Assembly (NCBI GenBank): GCA_023421955.1
Contig: JAEZSE010000033.1
Location: 1 to 22,290 of the forward strand
DNA: 22,290 bases
Origin: Bacillota bacterium
Lineage (GTDB): Bacteria; Bacillota; Clostridia; Christensenellales; UMGS416
Direction of reading: 5' to 3'
Made by a program: the position numbers and the translations under genes. The notes below the pieces were generated by a model. The model saw only the letters and a list, made by a program, of their open reading frames with translations, was not told the DNA's origin and did not search any database. Position 1 is the stretch's first letter, and every line of letters begins with the position of its first letter. Below, in pieces: positions 8,701 to 15,936 of this stretch.

Positions 8701-9867
8701 TTGAAGAACATCCTTTTTGTCGATGATGACGAGCAGGTGCTCCAAGCTTTCTCCACAGCCTTTGAGGACTCTGATTACACCGTGATTTGCACCCGGAGCG
8801 CCGTGGAAGCGCTGGTGGTGCTGGAAGGTCTCACAATCGATATCGCGGTGTGCGACCTGAAAATGCCGGACATGAGCGGCGTCGAGCTGCTCAAGCGGAT
8901 CAAGAAAAACCGCCCCTCCACCATCCGCATCCTGATGGGCAGCCAAGCCGATGAAAAGCTGATGTTGAACAGCCTGCTGGACAACATCGCCAAGGCCCAC
9001 ATCTTCAAGCCCTGGAACGATACCGAGCTGAAAAGGATCATCAAGCAGGTGCTGGATACTGAGGAGTTGCTTACCTCCAAAGACCTGCTCACCGTGATCA
9101 ACAACACCGGCAGGCTCCCAACGCTGAAGCCGTTTTACCAGGAAATCCTGAACGCAATCGAAAGCGACGCAGACATCGCAGCGATCTCCGCCAAAATCGA
9201 GCGGGATCCAGCAATCTCCGCAAAGATGCTGCAAATGGCCAATTCCGCTTATTATGGGGTGAAAACCGCCTCGATCCAGAAGGCGGCCACGTTTCTGGGC
9301 ACGCAAAACCTGAAAAACCTGGTGCTGACCACCTCTGTGATGGACAGCTTCACCCTCCGGGGAGCCGGGAGCAGAATCGCACAAGACGTGTGGGCCCAGG
9401 CTTCCCTCACAAACAAGATTCAACGCATATTGTCTGAAACAATCCTATTCCGAAGGCAGAACCACACCGAATGCACCGCCGGGTTGCTGCACAATCTTGG
9501 GATTGTGTTTATGATCAAGCAGTATCCGGACTACATCCCCTTTCTGAGCGAAGCCCTGGCCGACCCCCAGGCTGACTTGTTGGCACTGGAAATGAACCGC
9601 TATGGCATCACTCATGCGCAAGTGGGCGGCTACTTGCTCAAGTGGTGGGATTTGCCCTTCGTGATGGTGGAAGCGGCGCTTTATCACGGCGCGCCCAATG
9701 ATGACAGGATCATTAACAAGGATTTGGTGAGTATTGTGCATGTGGCGCAGCATTACGCCAGCAAGATCATGGGCAGCACCGGTTTCTGCCGGTATGAGCC
9801 GGAAGTGCTGAGGACGCTGGGGGTTGATGTGCGGGTGCTGGAGGAGAAGCTGGCGGGAATTAATTAA
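8701..9867 (+). CDS. Response regulator with HDOD output domain
   Basis: About 388 residues. An N-terminal receiver domain (1-115) shows the acidic cluster Asp8-Asp10, the phospho-acceptor Asp52 in VCDLKMPDMSG, and Lys103 in FKPW. The Thr/Ser normally before the fourth-strand Gly is Met79 (ILMGSQAD instead of LTGYAD). The HDOD domain (about 136-330) shows ERDPAISAKMLQMANSAYYG and LLHNLG, where HD-type enzymes have His-Asp. HDOD domains are regulatory and non-catalytic, linked to signalling and motility. The start is TTG 8701, with GGAGG 8 nt upstream (8688-8692), giving a standard receiver start (MKNILFVDDD). The longer reading from TTG 8659 lacks a binding site. No kinase partner is nearby, and it converges with the P-loop kinase gene. 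Confidence 0.87.
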   Translation: MKNILFVDDDEQVLQAFSTAFEDSDYTVICTRSAVEALVVLEGLTIDIAVCDLKMPDMSGVELLKRIKKNRPSTIRILMGSQADEKLMLNSLLDNIAKAHIFKPWNDTELKRIIKQVLDTEELLTSKDLLTVINNTGRLPTLKPFYQEILNAIESDADIAAISAKIERDPAISAKMLQMANSAYYGVKTASIQKAATFLGTQNLKNLVLTTSVMDSFTLRGAGSRIAQDVWAQASLTNKIQRILSETILFRRQNHTECTAGLLHNLGIVFMIKQYPDYIPFLSEALADPQADLLALEMNRYGITHAQVGGYLLKWWDLPFVMVEAALYHGAPNDDRIINKDLVSIVHVAQHYASKIMGSTGFCRYEPEVLRTLGVDVRVLEEKLAGIN

Positions 9868-9871
9868 GCAA

Positions 9872-10372
9872 TCATTTCGCGTGATGGATGATAAAGTCAG
9901 CCGCATTAGCAGCGGTGATCTCCGACACATCCACTTTTTGAGTATCAAGCATTTCGTATAGCGGCAGCCGCACGATGCTGTTGTGAATCACATCCTCCGA
10001 CCGAATACCGGCTTCAACATCCTTCCTCAGCCGGGTTTCCAACGCCTTATCATTGCAGACCAATGACAATGCATGAACCCTGCAGCCTGTGGTGTCAAGG
10101 TAGGAAACAATGTCGTCTATGATTGCCTGTTGGTGCATCACCCAGCAGAACACAATATTGTCGTATAGGGAGCACTTGAGAAAACTGTTCAGCAGGAAGC
10201 AGATGTTCCCAACGACCATTTTCTTGGTTTCCTCAGTCACAAGAAACGGGTGCATATCCCAGCACCAATCGCCATCCAGAAAGACACAACGGTCCAATTT
10301 ACTCTTGATGATCTGGCATGTGGTCGTTTTACCCACTCCCATTGTGCCCCCGATCAGATAAAGGTCCTTCAT
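9872..10372 (-). CDS. Small P-loop kinase-like ATPase
   Basis: A 166-residue cytoplasmic protein with a Walker A motif GTMGVGKT (residues 9-16) and, after the next strand, FLDGDWCWDM (about 31-40). That resembles the nucleotide or sugar kinase-like AAA_33/shikimate-kinase fold, where the Asp contacts the substrate. The C-terminal half has LETRLRKDVEAGIR, fitting a lid region with arginines. The substrate is unknown. The ATG has GGAGG 8 nt upstream. The stop lies 4 bp from the REC-HDOD stop (convergent, no room for a separate terminator). Composition is more AT-rich than the argGH genes. A chloramphenicol-phosphotransferase-like or gluconate-kinase-like role cannot be excluded. Confidence 0.7.
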   Translation of the reverse strand: MKDLYLIGGTMGVGKTTTCQIIKSKLDRCVFLDGDWCWDMHPFLVTEETKKMVVGNICFLLNSFLKCSLYDNIVFCWVMHQQAIIDDIVSYLDTTGCRVHALSLVCNDKALETRLRKDVEAGIRSEDVIHNSIVRLPLYEMLDTQKVDVSEITAANAADFIIHHAK

Positions 10373-10477
10373 GCCTCAAGCCTCCAAGTTCACACACATT
10401 GTAAACCCCTGAAAGTATCCACGGGATGTATACTCTATCGCTATTCAAGTCTGAATATCTTCGAAAAGCATGTGTTG

Positions 10478-10899
10478 CTATTTTTGTTTTTCGAGTTTAA
10501 CCTTCTTTGTCGTGCCCAAAGCGGAAGCTTCATAGCTTAGTACACCGTTTTGGTATGTTATCGTTTTTGTATCATCACTTGAAGCGAGCATAGCGCCATC
10601 AGTCTTGCTATGATCATTTTTTGAATCCCATTGATATGGTTCGTCAACCGTAGATGGAGCAATAAAAGATCCAGCCCAATAGAGTGATTTTGTATCGCCG
10701 TTATCACTTACCCAGTAAATTTCAATCGTATCACCACTTATCACAGCAACCTGATATGAGTCATCAGTATTACTGTTTGTTTCCATTCACCCGTCAAGTC
10801 AGGTATTTGCTTTTCAGAGCTTGCCGGTGTGGAGCTGCACCCAGTAAATAAAGATGTGATCAGAACGACGCAAAGGGCAGCGATTAACATTCTTTTCAT
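10478..10899 (-). pseudogene. Lipoprotein gene split by a frameshift
   Basis: Two overlapping frames make one protein. The upstream frame starts at ATG 10899 with GGAGG 7 nt before it. It encodes a lipoprotein signal MKRMLIAALCVVLITSLFTGC (Cys21 lipidated) and continues to DLTGEWKQT, then ends at a stop at 10741-10743. The -1 frame encodes the rest: NSNTDDSYQVAVI, DTIEIYWVSDNGDTKSLYWAG and TVKLEKQ-like end KVKLEKQK (stop at 10478). From memory, Firmicutes lipoproteins with GxWKQ-NSNSDDSYQ in one frame exist, with no known function. The switch point holds two AAAC units (10775-10782); loss of one 4-nt unit would explain it. The downstream ATG at 10786 has no binding site. A sequencing or assembly error is possible. 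Confidence 0.72.
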
Positions 10900-10965
10900 T
10901 TGATATCCTCCAATGATTCTTCAGACTCACGTTGGGCGAGCCTGATCGATCAATTGCACATGATA

Positions 10966-10979
10966 AGCATTATAATGCT
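10966..10979. promoter_or_regulatory. Palindrome containing a -10 box on both strands
   Basis: AGCATTATAATGCT is a perfect 14-bp palindrome about 65 bp upstream of the lipoprotein start. It holds TATAAT on both strands, so it may be the -10 region of the lipoprotein gene, an operator, or both. A matching -35 is weak (TTGCAT at 18-bp spacing). Confidence 0.4.
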
Positions 10980-10989
10980 AACAATCATA

Positions 10990-11028
10990 ATAATGCAATA
11001 AATAACCGGGTGAGCTCCCCCACCCGGT
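10990..11028 (-). terminator. Intrinsic terminator of the acyl-CoA synthetase gene
   Basis: 8-bp stem ACCGGGTG / CACCCGGT (11005-11012 and 11021-11028) with an 8-nt loop. On the minus strand it is followed by a T-rich run (TTATTTATT), 26 bp after the stop codon. Confidence 0.7.
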
Positions 11029-11054
11029 CAACCTGCTTTGTTCTTGATAACCCC

Positions 11055-12719
11055 TCACGCCGTCTCAATCGCCGCCGCTTCCTCCAGCTTCATCGCGGCG
11101 ATCCCCATTTCCCTGAGCTTATACTTCTGAATCTTGCCGCTGGCTGTCATCGGGTATTCGTCAATAAACTGCACATAGCGTGGAGCCTTGTGGCGCGACA
11201 GCCTCTCCCTGGTATAGGTGACCAATTCTTCGGCGGTCACATCCAGACCGGGCTTCTTGATCACGAACGCCATCACTTCCTCGCCATAGGTCTTGTCCGG
11301 CACGCCGACCACCTGCACATCCTTCACCGCCGGGTGGGTGAAGAGGAACTCCTCAATCTCGCGGGGATAGATGTTTTCGCCGCCTCGGATGATCATGTCC
11401 TTCAATCTGCCGGTGATCTTGAAATAGCCTTCCTCATCCATCGTGCCCAAGTCGCCGGTGTGCAGCCAGCCGTTTTCGTCGATGGCCTGGCGGGTGGCTT
11501 CCGGCATCTTGTAGTAGCCCTTCATCACCATGAAGCCCCGGGCCACGATCTCGCCTTGGGTGTGCACCGGTGCGTCCTCGCCGGTTTCAGGGTTGATAAT
11601 CTTGACCTCCATGTTGGGCAGCTTTTTGCCCACTGTGGCCACGCGCTTTTCCAGCGGGTCGTGGGTGCGGGTCTGGGTGACCACCGGGGAAGATTCGGTT
11701 TGACCGTAGGCGATCGTGATCTCGGTCATATTCATTTCATCCACGACCTGACGCATCACCGATGTGGGGCAGGGTGAGCCGGCCATGATGCCGGTGCGCA
11801 GCGAGGAGAAGTCAAATTTCTTGAAGTCGCTGTGGCCCAGCATCGCGATAAACATTGTAGGCACGCCGTGCACGGCGGTGCAGCGCTCCATTTGGACAGC
11901 TTCCATCACAGGCACTGGCTGGAAGTAGTGCACCATCACCATTGTGGTGCCATGTGTAACTGCCGCCATCACGCCCAGCACGCAACCAAAACAATGAAAA
12001 AGCGGCACCGGGATACACAGGCGGTCGCGCTCCGTGAACTCCATGCAGTCGCCGATCATCTTGCCGTCGTTGATCACATTGTAGTGCGTGAGCATCACAC
12101 CCTTGGGGAAGCCGGTGGTGCCGGAGGTGTATTGCATGTTGATCACGTCGTGGGGATCCAGGCCTTGCTGGATCTCCTCCAGTTTGTCAGCTTCCACTCT
12201 CCCGGCCATCTCATACAGGTCATCAAACAGATACATGCCAGGCTGACGGTCTTTGCCGATCAGGATCACATTCTTGAGGAAGGGGAACTTCTCCGAGACA
12301 AGCTTGCCGGGCTCGGTGGTCTGAAGCTCCGGGCAGAGCTGCTGGATGATCTCCACATAATGGGAGTCCTTGAAGCCCTCGATAAGCACTAGCGTGGTGC
12401 TGTCTGACTGCTTCAGCAGGTATTCGGCCTCAAATATTTTATAGTTGGTGTTGACGGTCACAAGCACCGCACCGATCTTGGCCGTGGCAAACTGGCAAAT
12501 CAACCACTCCGGGTGGTTGGTCGCCCAGATCGCCACATGGTCGCCCTTCTTCACACCCATGGCCAAAAAGCCACGGGCAGCCCGGTCCACAATGCCGTTA
12601 AACTGTGCCCAACTCCACCGGATCCCCTGATGAGGATAGACCACCGCGTCCAGATCGGGGAACTCTCGCACCCGTTGCTCCAGCAGCCTGCCCATCGTAA
12701 TATCCAGCATTTGCTCCAT
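11055..12719 (-). CDS. AMP-binding acyl-CoA synthetase (FadD/YngI-like)
   Basis: 554 residues. It activates a carboxylic acid with ATP to an acyl-adenylate and transfers it to CoA. Seen: the phosphate loop YTSGTTGFPKG (197-207), YGQTES in the adenylate region, the hinge GRLKDMIIRGGENIYPREIE, and the catalytic-lysine motif TASGKIQKYKLR near the end. It resembles medium/long-chain ligases such as FadD and B. subtilis YngI; chain length cannot be read from sequence. The ATG at 12717-12719 has GAGG 8 nt upstream. An ORF running 38 codons further merely reads through the T-box and its terminator and is not the start. The gene stands alone, under a consensus promoter and a T-box, so expression should rise when a tRNA is uncharged. 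Such control is unusual for this family. Confidence 0.92.
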   Translation of the reverse strand: MEQMLDITMGRLLEQRVREFPDLDAVVYPHQGIRWSWAQFNGIVDRAARGFLAMGVKKGDHVAIWATNHPEWLICQFATAKIGAVLVTVNTNYKIFEAEYLLKQSDSTTLVLIEGFKDSHYVEIIQQLCPELQTTEPGKLVSEKFPFLKNVILIGKDRQPGMYLFDDLYEMAGRVEADKLEEIQQGLDPHDVINMQYTSGTTGFPKGVMLTHYNVINDGKMIGDCMEFTERDRLCIPVPLFHCFGCVLGVMAAVTHGTTMVMVHYFQPVPVMEAVQMERCTAVHGVPTMFIAMLGHSDFKKFDFSSLRTGIMAGSPCPTSVMRQVVDEMNMTEITIAYGQTESSPVVTQTRTHDPLEKRVATVGKKLPNMEVKIINPETGEDAPVHTQGEIVARGFMVMKGYYKMPEATRQAIDENGWLHTGDLGTMDEEGYFKITGRLKDMIIRGGENIYPREIEEFLFTHPAVKDVQVVGVPDKTYGEEVMAFVIKKPGLDVTAEELVTYTRERLSRHKAPRYVQFIDEYPMTASGKIQKYKLREMGIAAMKLEEAAAIETA

Positions 12720-12749
12720 TGCGACCACCTCATTGCCGATTTTGGGGAT

Positions 12750-12785
12750 AAAAAAGAACCTCTCGCCCGTCAGAGGCGAAAGGTT
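12750..12785 (-). terminator. T-box regulated intrinsic terminator
   Basis: 11-bp stem AACCTTTCGCC / GGCGAGAGGTT (one G-U pair; 12775-12785 and 12757-12767) followed on the minus strand by CTTTTTT. Its 5' arm overlaps the antiterminator, so charged tRNA favours termination before the acyl-CoA synthetase gene. Confidence 0.93.
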
Positions 12786-13026
12786 CGCGGTACCACTCTG
12801 CTTGGAGGATCGCTCCCCCATCTCTTCGGACACCAGCCAAGCCTGATATCCTGCCCGCGCTTACGGTCGGGATCCGTCCAAGCCTACCGGCATGCGGAAA
12901 TGCTTTCGGTTGGATGCTCCGGGGTGAGCGCCACGCTGCCTGCCCTGCCGCCTCGCACCAACCGGCGGCTCTCTGAAAGGGGCATGGAAGCCTGTTGTTC
13001 CCCATCATTGCATTTTAGCAATATTT
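12750..13026 (-). promoter_or_regulatory. T-box riboswitch (tRNA-sensing leader)
   Basis: Read on the minus strand, all landmarks are present. Stem I (13013-12914) is closed by ATGC/GCAT with a GA-type kink-turn (AATGA opposite GGA). The AGAGAG box is at 12969-12974, with the distal CCGCC/GGCGG hairpin above it. A Stem III-like GACCGTAAGCGCGGG follows. The T-box sequence AGAGTGGTACCGCG is at 12786-12799. Its TGGT bulge would pair with an ACCA tRNA end (discriminator A). The antiterminator can form by CAGAG/CTCTG pairing and competes with the terminator. The likely specifier triplet is CUC (Leu), at 12926-12928 and followed by A. Confidence 0.93.
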
Positions 13027-13032
13027 AAAAGT

Positions 13033-13061
13033 ATTATATGCTTGGCCCGAAAGCTTGTCAA
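13033..13061 (-). promoter_or_regulatory. Consensus sigma-A promoter of the T-box transcript
   Basis: Minus strand TTGACA (13056-13061), exactly 17-bp spacer, TATAAT (13033-13038). A perfect consensus match, with a start expected near 13026, just before Stem I. Confidence 0.92.
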
Positions 13062-13100
13062 TCGAAGATACGCAGTAGTTATTCCGGGTTATTGCTCCAT

Positions 13101-13946
13101 TCAATACCAATCGCCGGAACGCATTCTCCTCATGAAGTATTCCATCGTCAATTCCGCCACCCGGTCGGGGTGCACCAGACCTTTTGCAGCGCAGGCTTCC
13201 CTGGCATCGGCCAGGAAATCCGCCATGCCGGTTTCCACAGCCTGTTGAACTTCCCCATAATCCGCAGCAGTGTAATAGATCAGTAGATGGGCCTGCTTAT
13301 CCTTGGGCACACAGTGCTTCACCTTGCTCTCCCAGCCGCCCCAATCCAGCGTGTCATATTGCGAGAGCAGAAGGTCAACATGGGCATGCAGCAAAAAGCC
13401 CATGTTCATCAGCAGCTTAAACATGTCCTGCCGCTTGAAATACTTCACCAGCATCATCACATGAAACCAGTAGGTGTCGATGGAGCGCTGCGGGTCAATC
13501 GGCCAAAGCTGCGGGCGCATGCCCAGGTCCAGCAGCGCACCCACCTCGCCATCGCGGTCAAATATGAGGTTGGCTCTGGTGCAACCCCGCAGGTGCTGAT
13601 TGCAGAACCAGCTGTCACGCTTGTCAGCGTTCATAATGAAAAAGTCAAACTGATGCAGGTTTTCGCCGATGCGGATCACGTTGCAGTAGTTGCGGAAATG
13701 CCCGTCGTTGTAGTTTTCCGGCCAGTGGATGATGAGCTCATCGCTCACCGCTGCCATAACCTTGGGCACATCCTGTGAGAAGGATTCAAAATCAGCGTCG
13801 CTCACCAGGAACACCGGATCATAATCGGAATAGACATCGCTGCTACCACGACCCACCGAGCCGTAGTGCCAACCGCCTTTGCAGCGCTTGTCCTGCTTGA
13901 GAATCTCTACCGCTTTTTCAAAGGCAATTTTCAGGTCGTGATGCAT
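13101..13946 (-). CDS. Nucleotidyltransferase-fold protein
   Basis: 281 residues, cytoplasmic. The N-terminal domain has the polymerase-beta-type nucleotidyltransferase signature: Gly29-Ser30 in HYGSVGRGSSD, then YSDYD with Asp41 and Asp43 as likely metal ligands. A further acidic strand is HQFDFFIM. The C-terminal half is helical, rich in aromatic residues (IDTYWFHVMMLVKYFKRQ), as in aminoglycoside or lincosamide adenylyltransferases. Closest resemblance is to stand-alone 'nucleotidyltransferase domain' proteins; the substrate is unknown and resistance cannot be claimed. The start is ATG 13944-13946, with GGAGGGG 4-5 nt upstream; two upstream ATGs in frame lack good sites. It precedes the T-box promoter on the same strand. 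Confidence 0.75.
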   Translation of the reverse strand: MHHDLKIAFEKAVEILKQDKRCKGGWHYGSVGRGSSDVYSDYDPVFLVSDADFESFSQDVPKVMAAVSDELIIHWPENYNDGHFRNYCNVIRIGENLHQFDFFIMNADKRDSWFCNQHLRGCTRANLIFDRDGEVGALLDLGMRPQLWPIDPQRSIDTYWFHVMMLVKYFKRQDMFKLLMNMGFLLHAHVDLLLSQYDTLDWGGWESKVKHCVPKDKQAHLLIYYTAADYGEVQQAVETGMADFLADAREACAAKGLVHPDRVAELTMEYFMRRMRSGDWY

Positions 13947-14100
13947 AAACCCCTCCGTCATTGTTCGTTGGCACAACCCACAAGTTCAACATCGCCTCGG
14001 AATGAATTCTAGCTCTTTTCACATCGGCAGGCTAACGCTTTTCTGTTTTCTCTTAGCAGTATTTTGATGATATATGGCAAATGGGAATGAACATAATGCA

Positions 14101-14128
14101 AAGCTCCCTCCCGATTGGGAAGGAGCTT
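14101..14128 (-). terminator. Terminator hairpin after the serpin gene
   Basis: AAGCTCC-C-TCCC / GGGA-A-GGAGCTT, a long stem with one mismatch and a short loop, 14 bp after the serpin stop. The minus-strand tail TTTGCATTATG is only moderately T-rich. Confidence 0.6.
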
Positions 14129-14142
14129 GCAGAAGCAGCCTG

Positions 14143-15411
14143 TCATACCGGGTTTTCCATCGCGCCTATAAACAGGATTGCACCGGTTTTGCTGTCACGG
14201 ATCAGATAGAGGAAGGGCCGGGTAAACTCCAGATTTTGCGGTTCCGGCATCGCCGCAGTAGCCCCCATCTCCACCGATGTGGCTGCGCTGGCTTCGGTGC
14301 CTTCCTCATTGACTTCGATAAAGCTCTTGTGCTTGACCTTGCTGATGAAGAGCCTCTCTCCCATGCTCTGGCTCATGGCCGAGAAATCGGCATCGCCAAA
14401 AGCCTCCTCCATCCCCATGGCCTTCAGTTGTTCATTGAGGTCAGCCTCATACTCCAGCTTGAACTTGGGGAACAGCATAGTCATGGTGGTTGCGCCACAT
14501 TTGCGGATCACCTCATCGAGCTTTTCAGGGGTCAACGCTTGAATGTAGTCCGTCAGTGATTGCTGCTGTGGCAGGATCGCCACCATCTCCAACCGCCCGG
14601 ATGCATAGGGGATACGGGCTGCGATCACGGCATCATCAGCATAGCCAAGGTTGCCATCTTCCCGGTGGAGGTATTTCACCGGTACTTCCGCACCTTGAAC
14701 GGTGGTGAAAACACCATCCTGTGTCTTCTTGGGATCAAACGCCTGCTTCCACGACGCCTTGAAATGCACGGCGTTGATCAGGAGCATCACCGTGTCCGGG
14801 TTGATCGGCGGCTGCACCAGCTCCTTGATGTTGCCGTTGGTGTGGTCCTCCACCCATTTGTTGATGGTGCCAGCAGCTTCGGCATTGTTGAAATCCAGCG
14901 CCTTTACACCGGCTGCGTAAAACTGCCTGTTCCTGTCCAGAAAGTCGGCGTTCACATGCTGCTCGAAGCTGTCGCGCATCCAGATGGAGTTGGCGATGGC
15001 GATCTTCACCTTGGGGTCGGCGGCAGTGAGGATGCCCATGAGGCCGGCGTTGTCGCTGTTCAGATCGTCAAGCGTGATGCCGGTGGCGTGCAGCGCTTTG
15101 GCCATGCCCTCCGCCGTAGTGCCGGATGCACCGTTGTAGGTCATGCTGAGCGCCAGCCACACCGAAAGCGGCGAGGCGAACACATTCTTGCCGCTGTCCA
15201 CCGCAGCCATGCGCCGGAACAAATCCAGGGAAAAGCCCGAAAGGGCTTCTGAAATTGCCGGTTTCAACGAGTCGGCGGGCTTGAAAGCCATGGTCTGGAT
15301 ATCCGTATTGCCAGTGCCCACTGCGCACGCGGCAAGTGGTGAAACTACCATCGTAGTCACAACCAACGCTATCAGGAATTTGGATATTTTCAACGTTCTC
15401 AATCCCTTCAT
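14143..15411 (-). CDS. Serpin (serine protease inhibitor) lipoprotein
   Basis: 422 residues. A lipoprotein signal ending LAAC (Cys29) is followed by a full serpin fold of about 370 residues: NVFASPLSVWLALSMTYNGASG at 76-97, NAVHFKASW at 213-221, and the C-terminal FTRPFLYLIRD. The reactive-loop hinge EEGTEASAATSV (369-380) is rich in small residues, as in inhibitory serpins. Counting as in antitrypsin puts the scissile bond at Thr385-Ala386, which suggests an elastase- or subtilisin-like target. It should act on the outer cell surface. No ribosome binding site precedes the ATG at 15411; AAGGGA lies 9 nt before an in-frame TTG at 15393 (MKISKFLIALVV), which may be the real start. It lies 55 bp after the small membrane protein gene, with no evident terminator between. 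Confidence 0.93.
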   Translation of the reverse strand: MKGLRTLKISKFLIALVVTTMVVSPLAACAVGTGNTDIQTMAFKPADSLKPAISEALSGFSLDLFRRMAAVDSGKNVFASPLSVWLALSMTYNGASGTTAEGMAKALHATGITLDDLNSDNAGLMGILTAADPKVKIAIANSIWMRDSFEQHVNADFLDRNRQFYAAGVKALDFNNAEAAGTINKWVEDHTNGNIKELVQPPINPDTVMLLINAVHFKASWKQAFDPKKTQDGVFTTVQGAEVPVKYLHREDGNLGYADDAVIAARIPYASGRLEMVAILPQQQSLTDYIQALTPEKLDEVIRKCGATTMTMLFPKFKLEYEADLNEQLKAMGMEEAFGDADFSAMSQSMGERLFISKVKHKSFIEVNEEGTEASAATSVEMGATAAMPEPQNLEFTRPFLYLIRDSKTGAILFIGAMENPV

Positions 15412-15466
15412 CTTGTGTGACAGTATGACGGGCTGAGGGAGGCTGGAGTTCCTGATATGCCAGTTC

Positions 15467-15820
15467 TCACTGGATAAAGGGCATTCCGATCACGTTGAAG
15501 GTTGTTTTATCAACAAAAACAATCAACTCATTGTTCGCTGTTTCACGGGCTCTCCGCTTTATGACAAAAACAACCTCTATACAGTTCAGGTTATTCACCC
15601 GCTTGATCCCACTGTGTGTCCGTACTGGTATTTGCACATCAGTATGGAAAGCCTGTACAGATGCGCTTGCCCAATCCTGAATCATGCTTTGGCTTTGAGG
15701 ATCCATATAATCAAAGGCGATTGCGCGGATCTGGTCATCGGTGCGCGGAAAAGAGGCATAATAAACCAGCAAGACTGCAATCACAGCCACTTTCATCAGG
15801 CCTAACAGGATGCGAACCAT
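15467..15820 (-). CDS. Small membrane-anchored protein of unknown function
   Basis: 117 residues. MVRILLGLMKVAVIAVLLVYYASF forms an N-terminal membrane anchor or uncleaved signal (about 5-23). The remaining 93 residues are soluble, mixed helix and strand by eye. They end in a pair of strands (NCIEVVFVIKRR and ELIVFVDKTTFNVIGM) that resemble a small extracellular beta domain. The family was not recognised. The start is ATG 15818-15820, with GGAGGTG 7 nt upstream; a longer reading to 15889 has no such site. Same strand as the serpin and 55 bp before it, so the two may be one transcript. It diverges from the Nudix gene. Confidence 0.7.
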   Translation of the reverse strand: MVRILLGLMKVAVIAVLLVYYASFPRTDDQIRAIAFDYMDPQSQSMIQDWASASVQAFHTDVQIPVRTHSGIKRVNNLNCIEVVFVIKRRARETANNELIVFVDKTTFNVIGMPFIQ

Positions 15821-15877
15821 ACAAACACCTCCGGTATCTTGTTCACAGTACGAAGTCCAGTGGCACCCAATCCACGA

Positions 15878-15906
15878 TTGATGTTCCAAGCTCGCAATGC
15901 TAAAAT
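15878..15906 (+). promoter_or_regulatory. Predicted promoter of the Nudix gene
   Basis: TTGATG (15878-15883), 17-bp spacer, TAAAAT (15901-15906), ending 30 bp before the start codon. Confidence 0.6.
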
Positions 15907-15936
15907 GTACTGAATCTCAATTGCTCGGGGGCACCT

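Noticed and set aside
8500..9423. 307-residue ORF on the minus strand
   Set aside because: Antisense to the REC-HDOD gene, whose frame shows clear domain motifs; the antisense product is low-complexity and unrecognisable.
12720..12833. 38-residue N-terminal extension of the acyl-CoA synthetase
   Set aside because: It reads through the T-box sequence and its terminator; the ATG at 12719 has a proper binding site and matches family starts.
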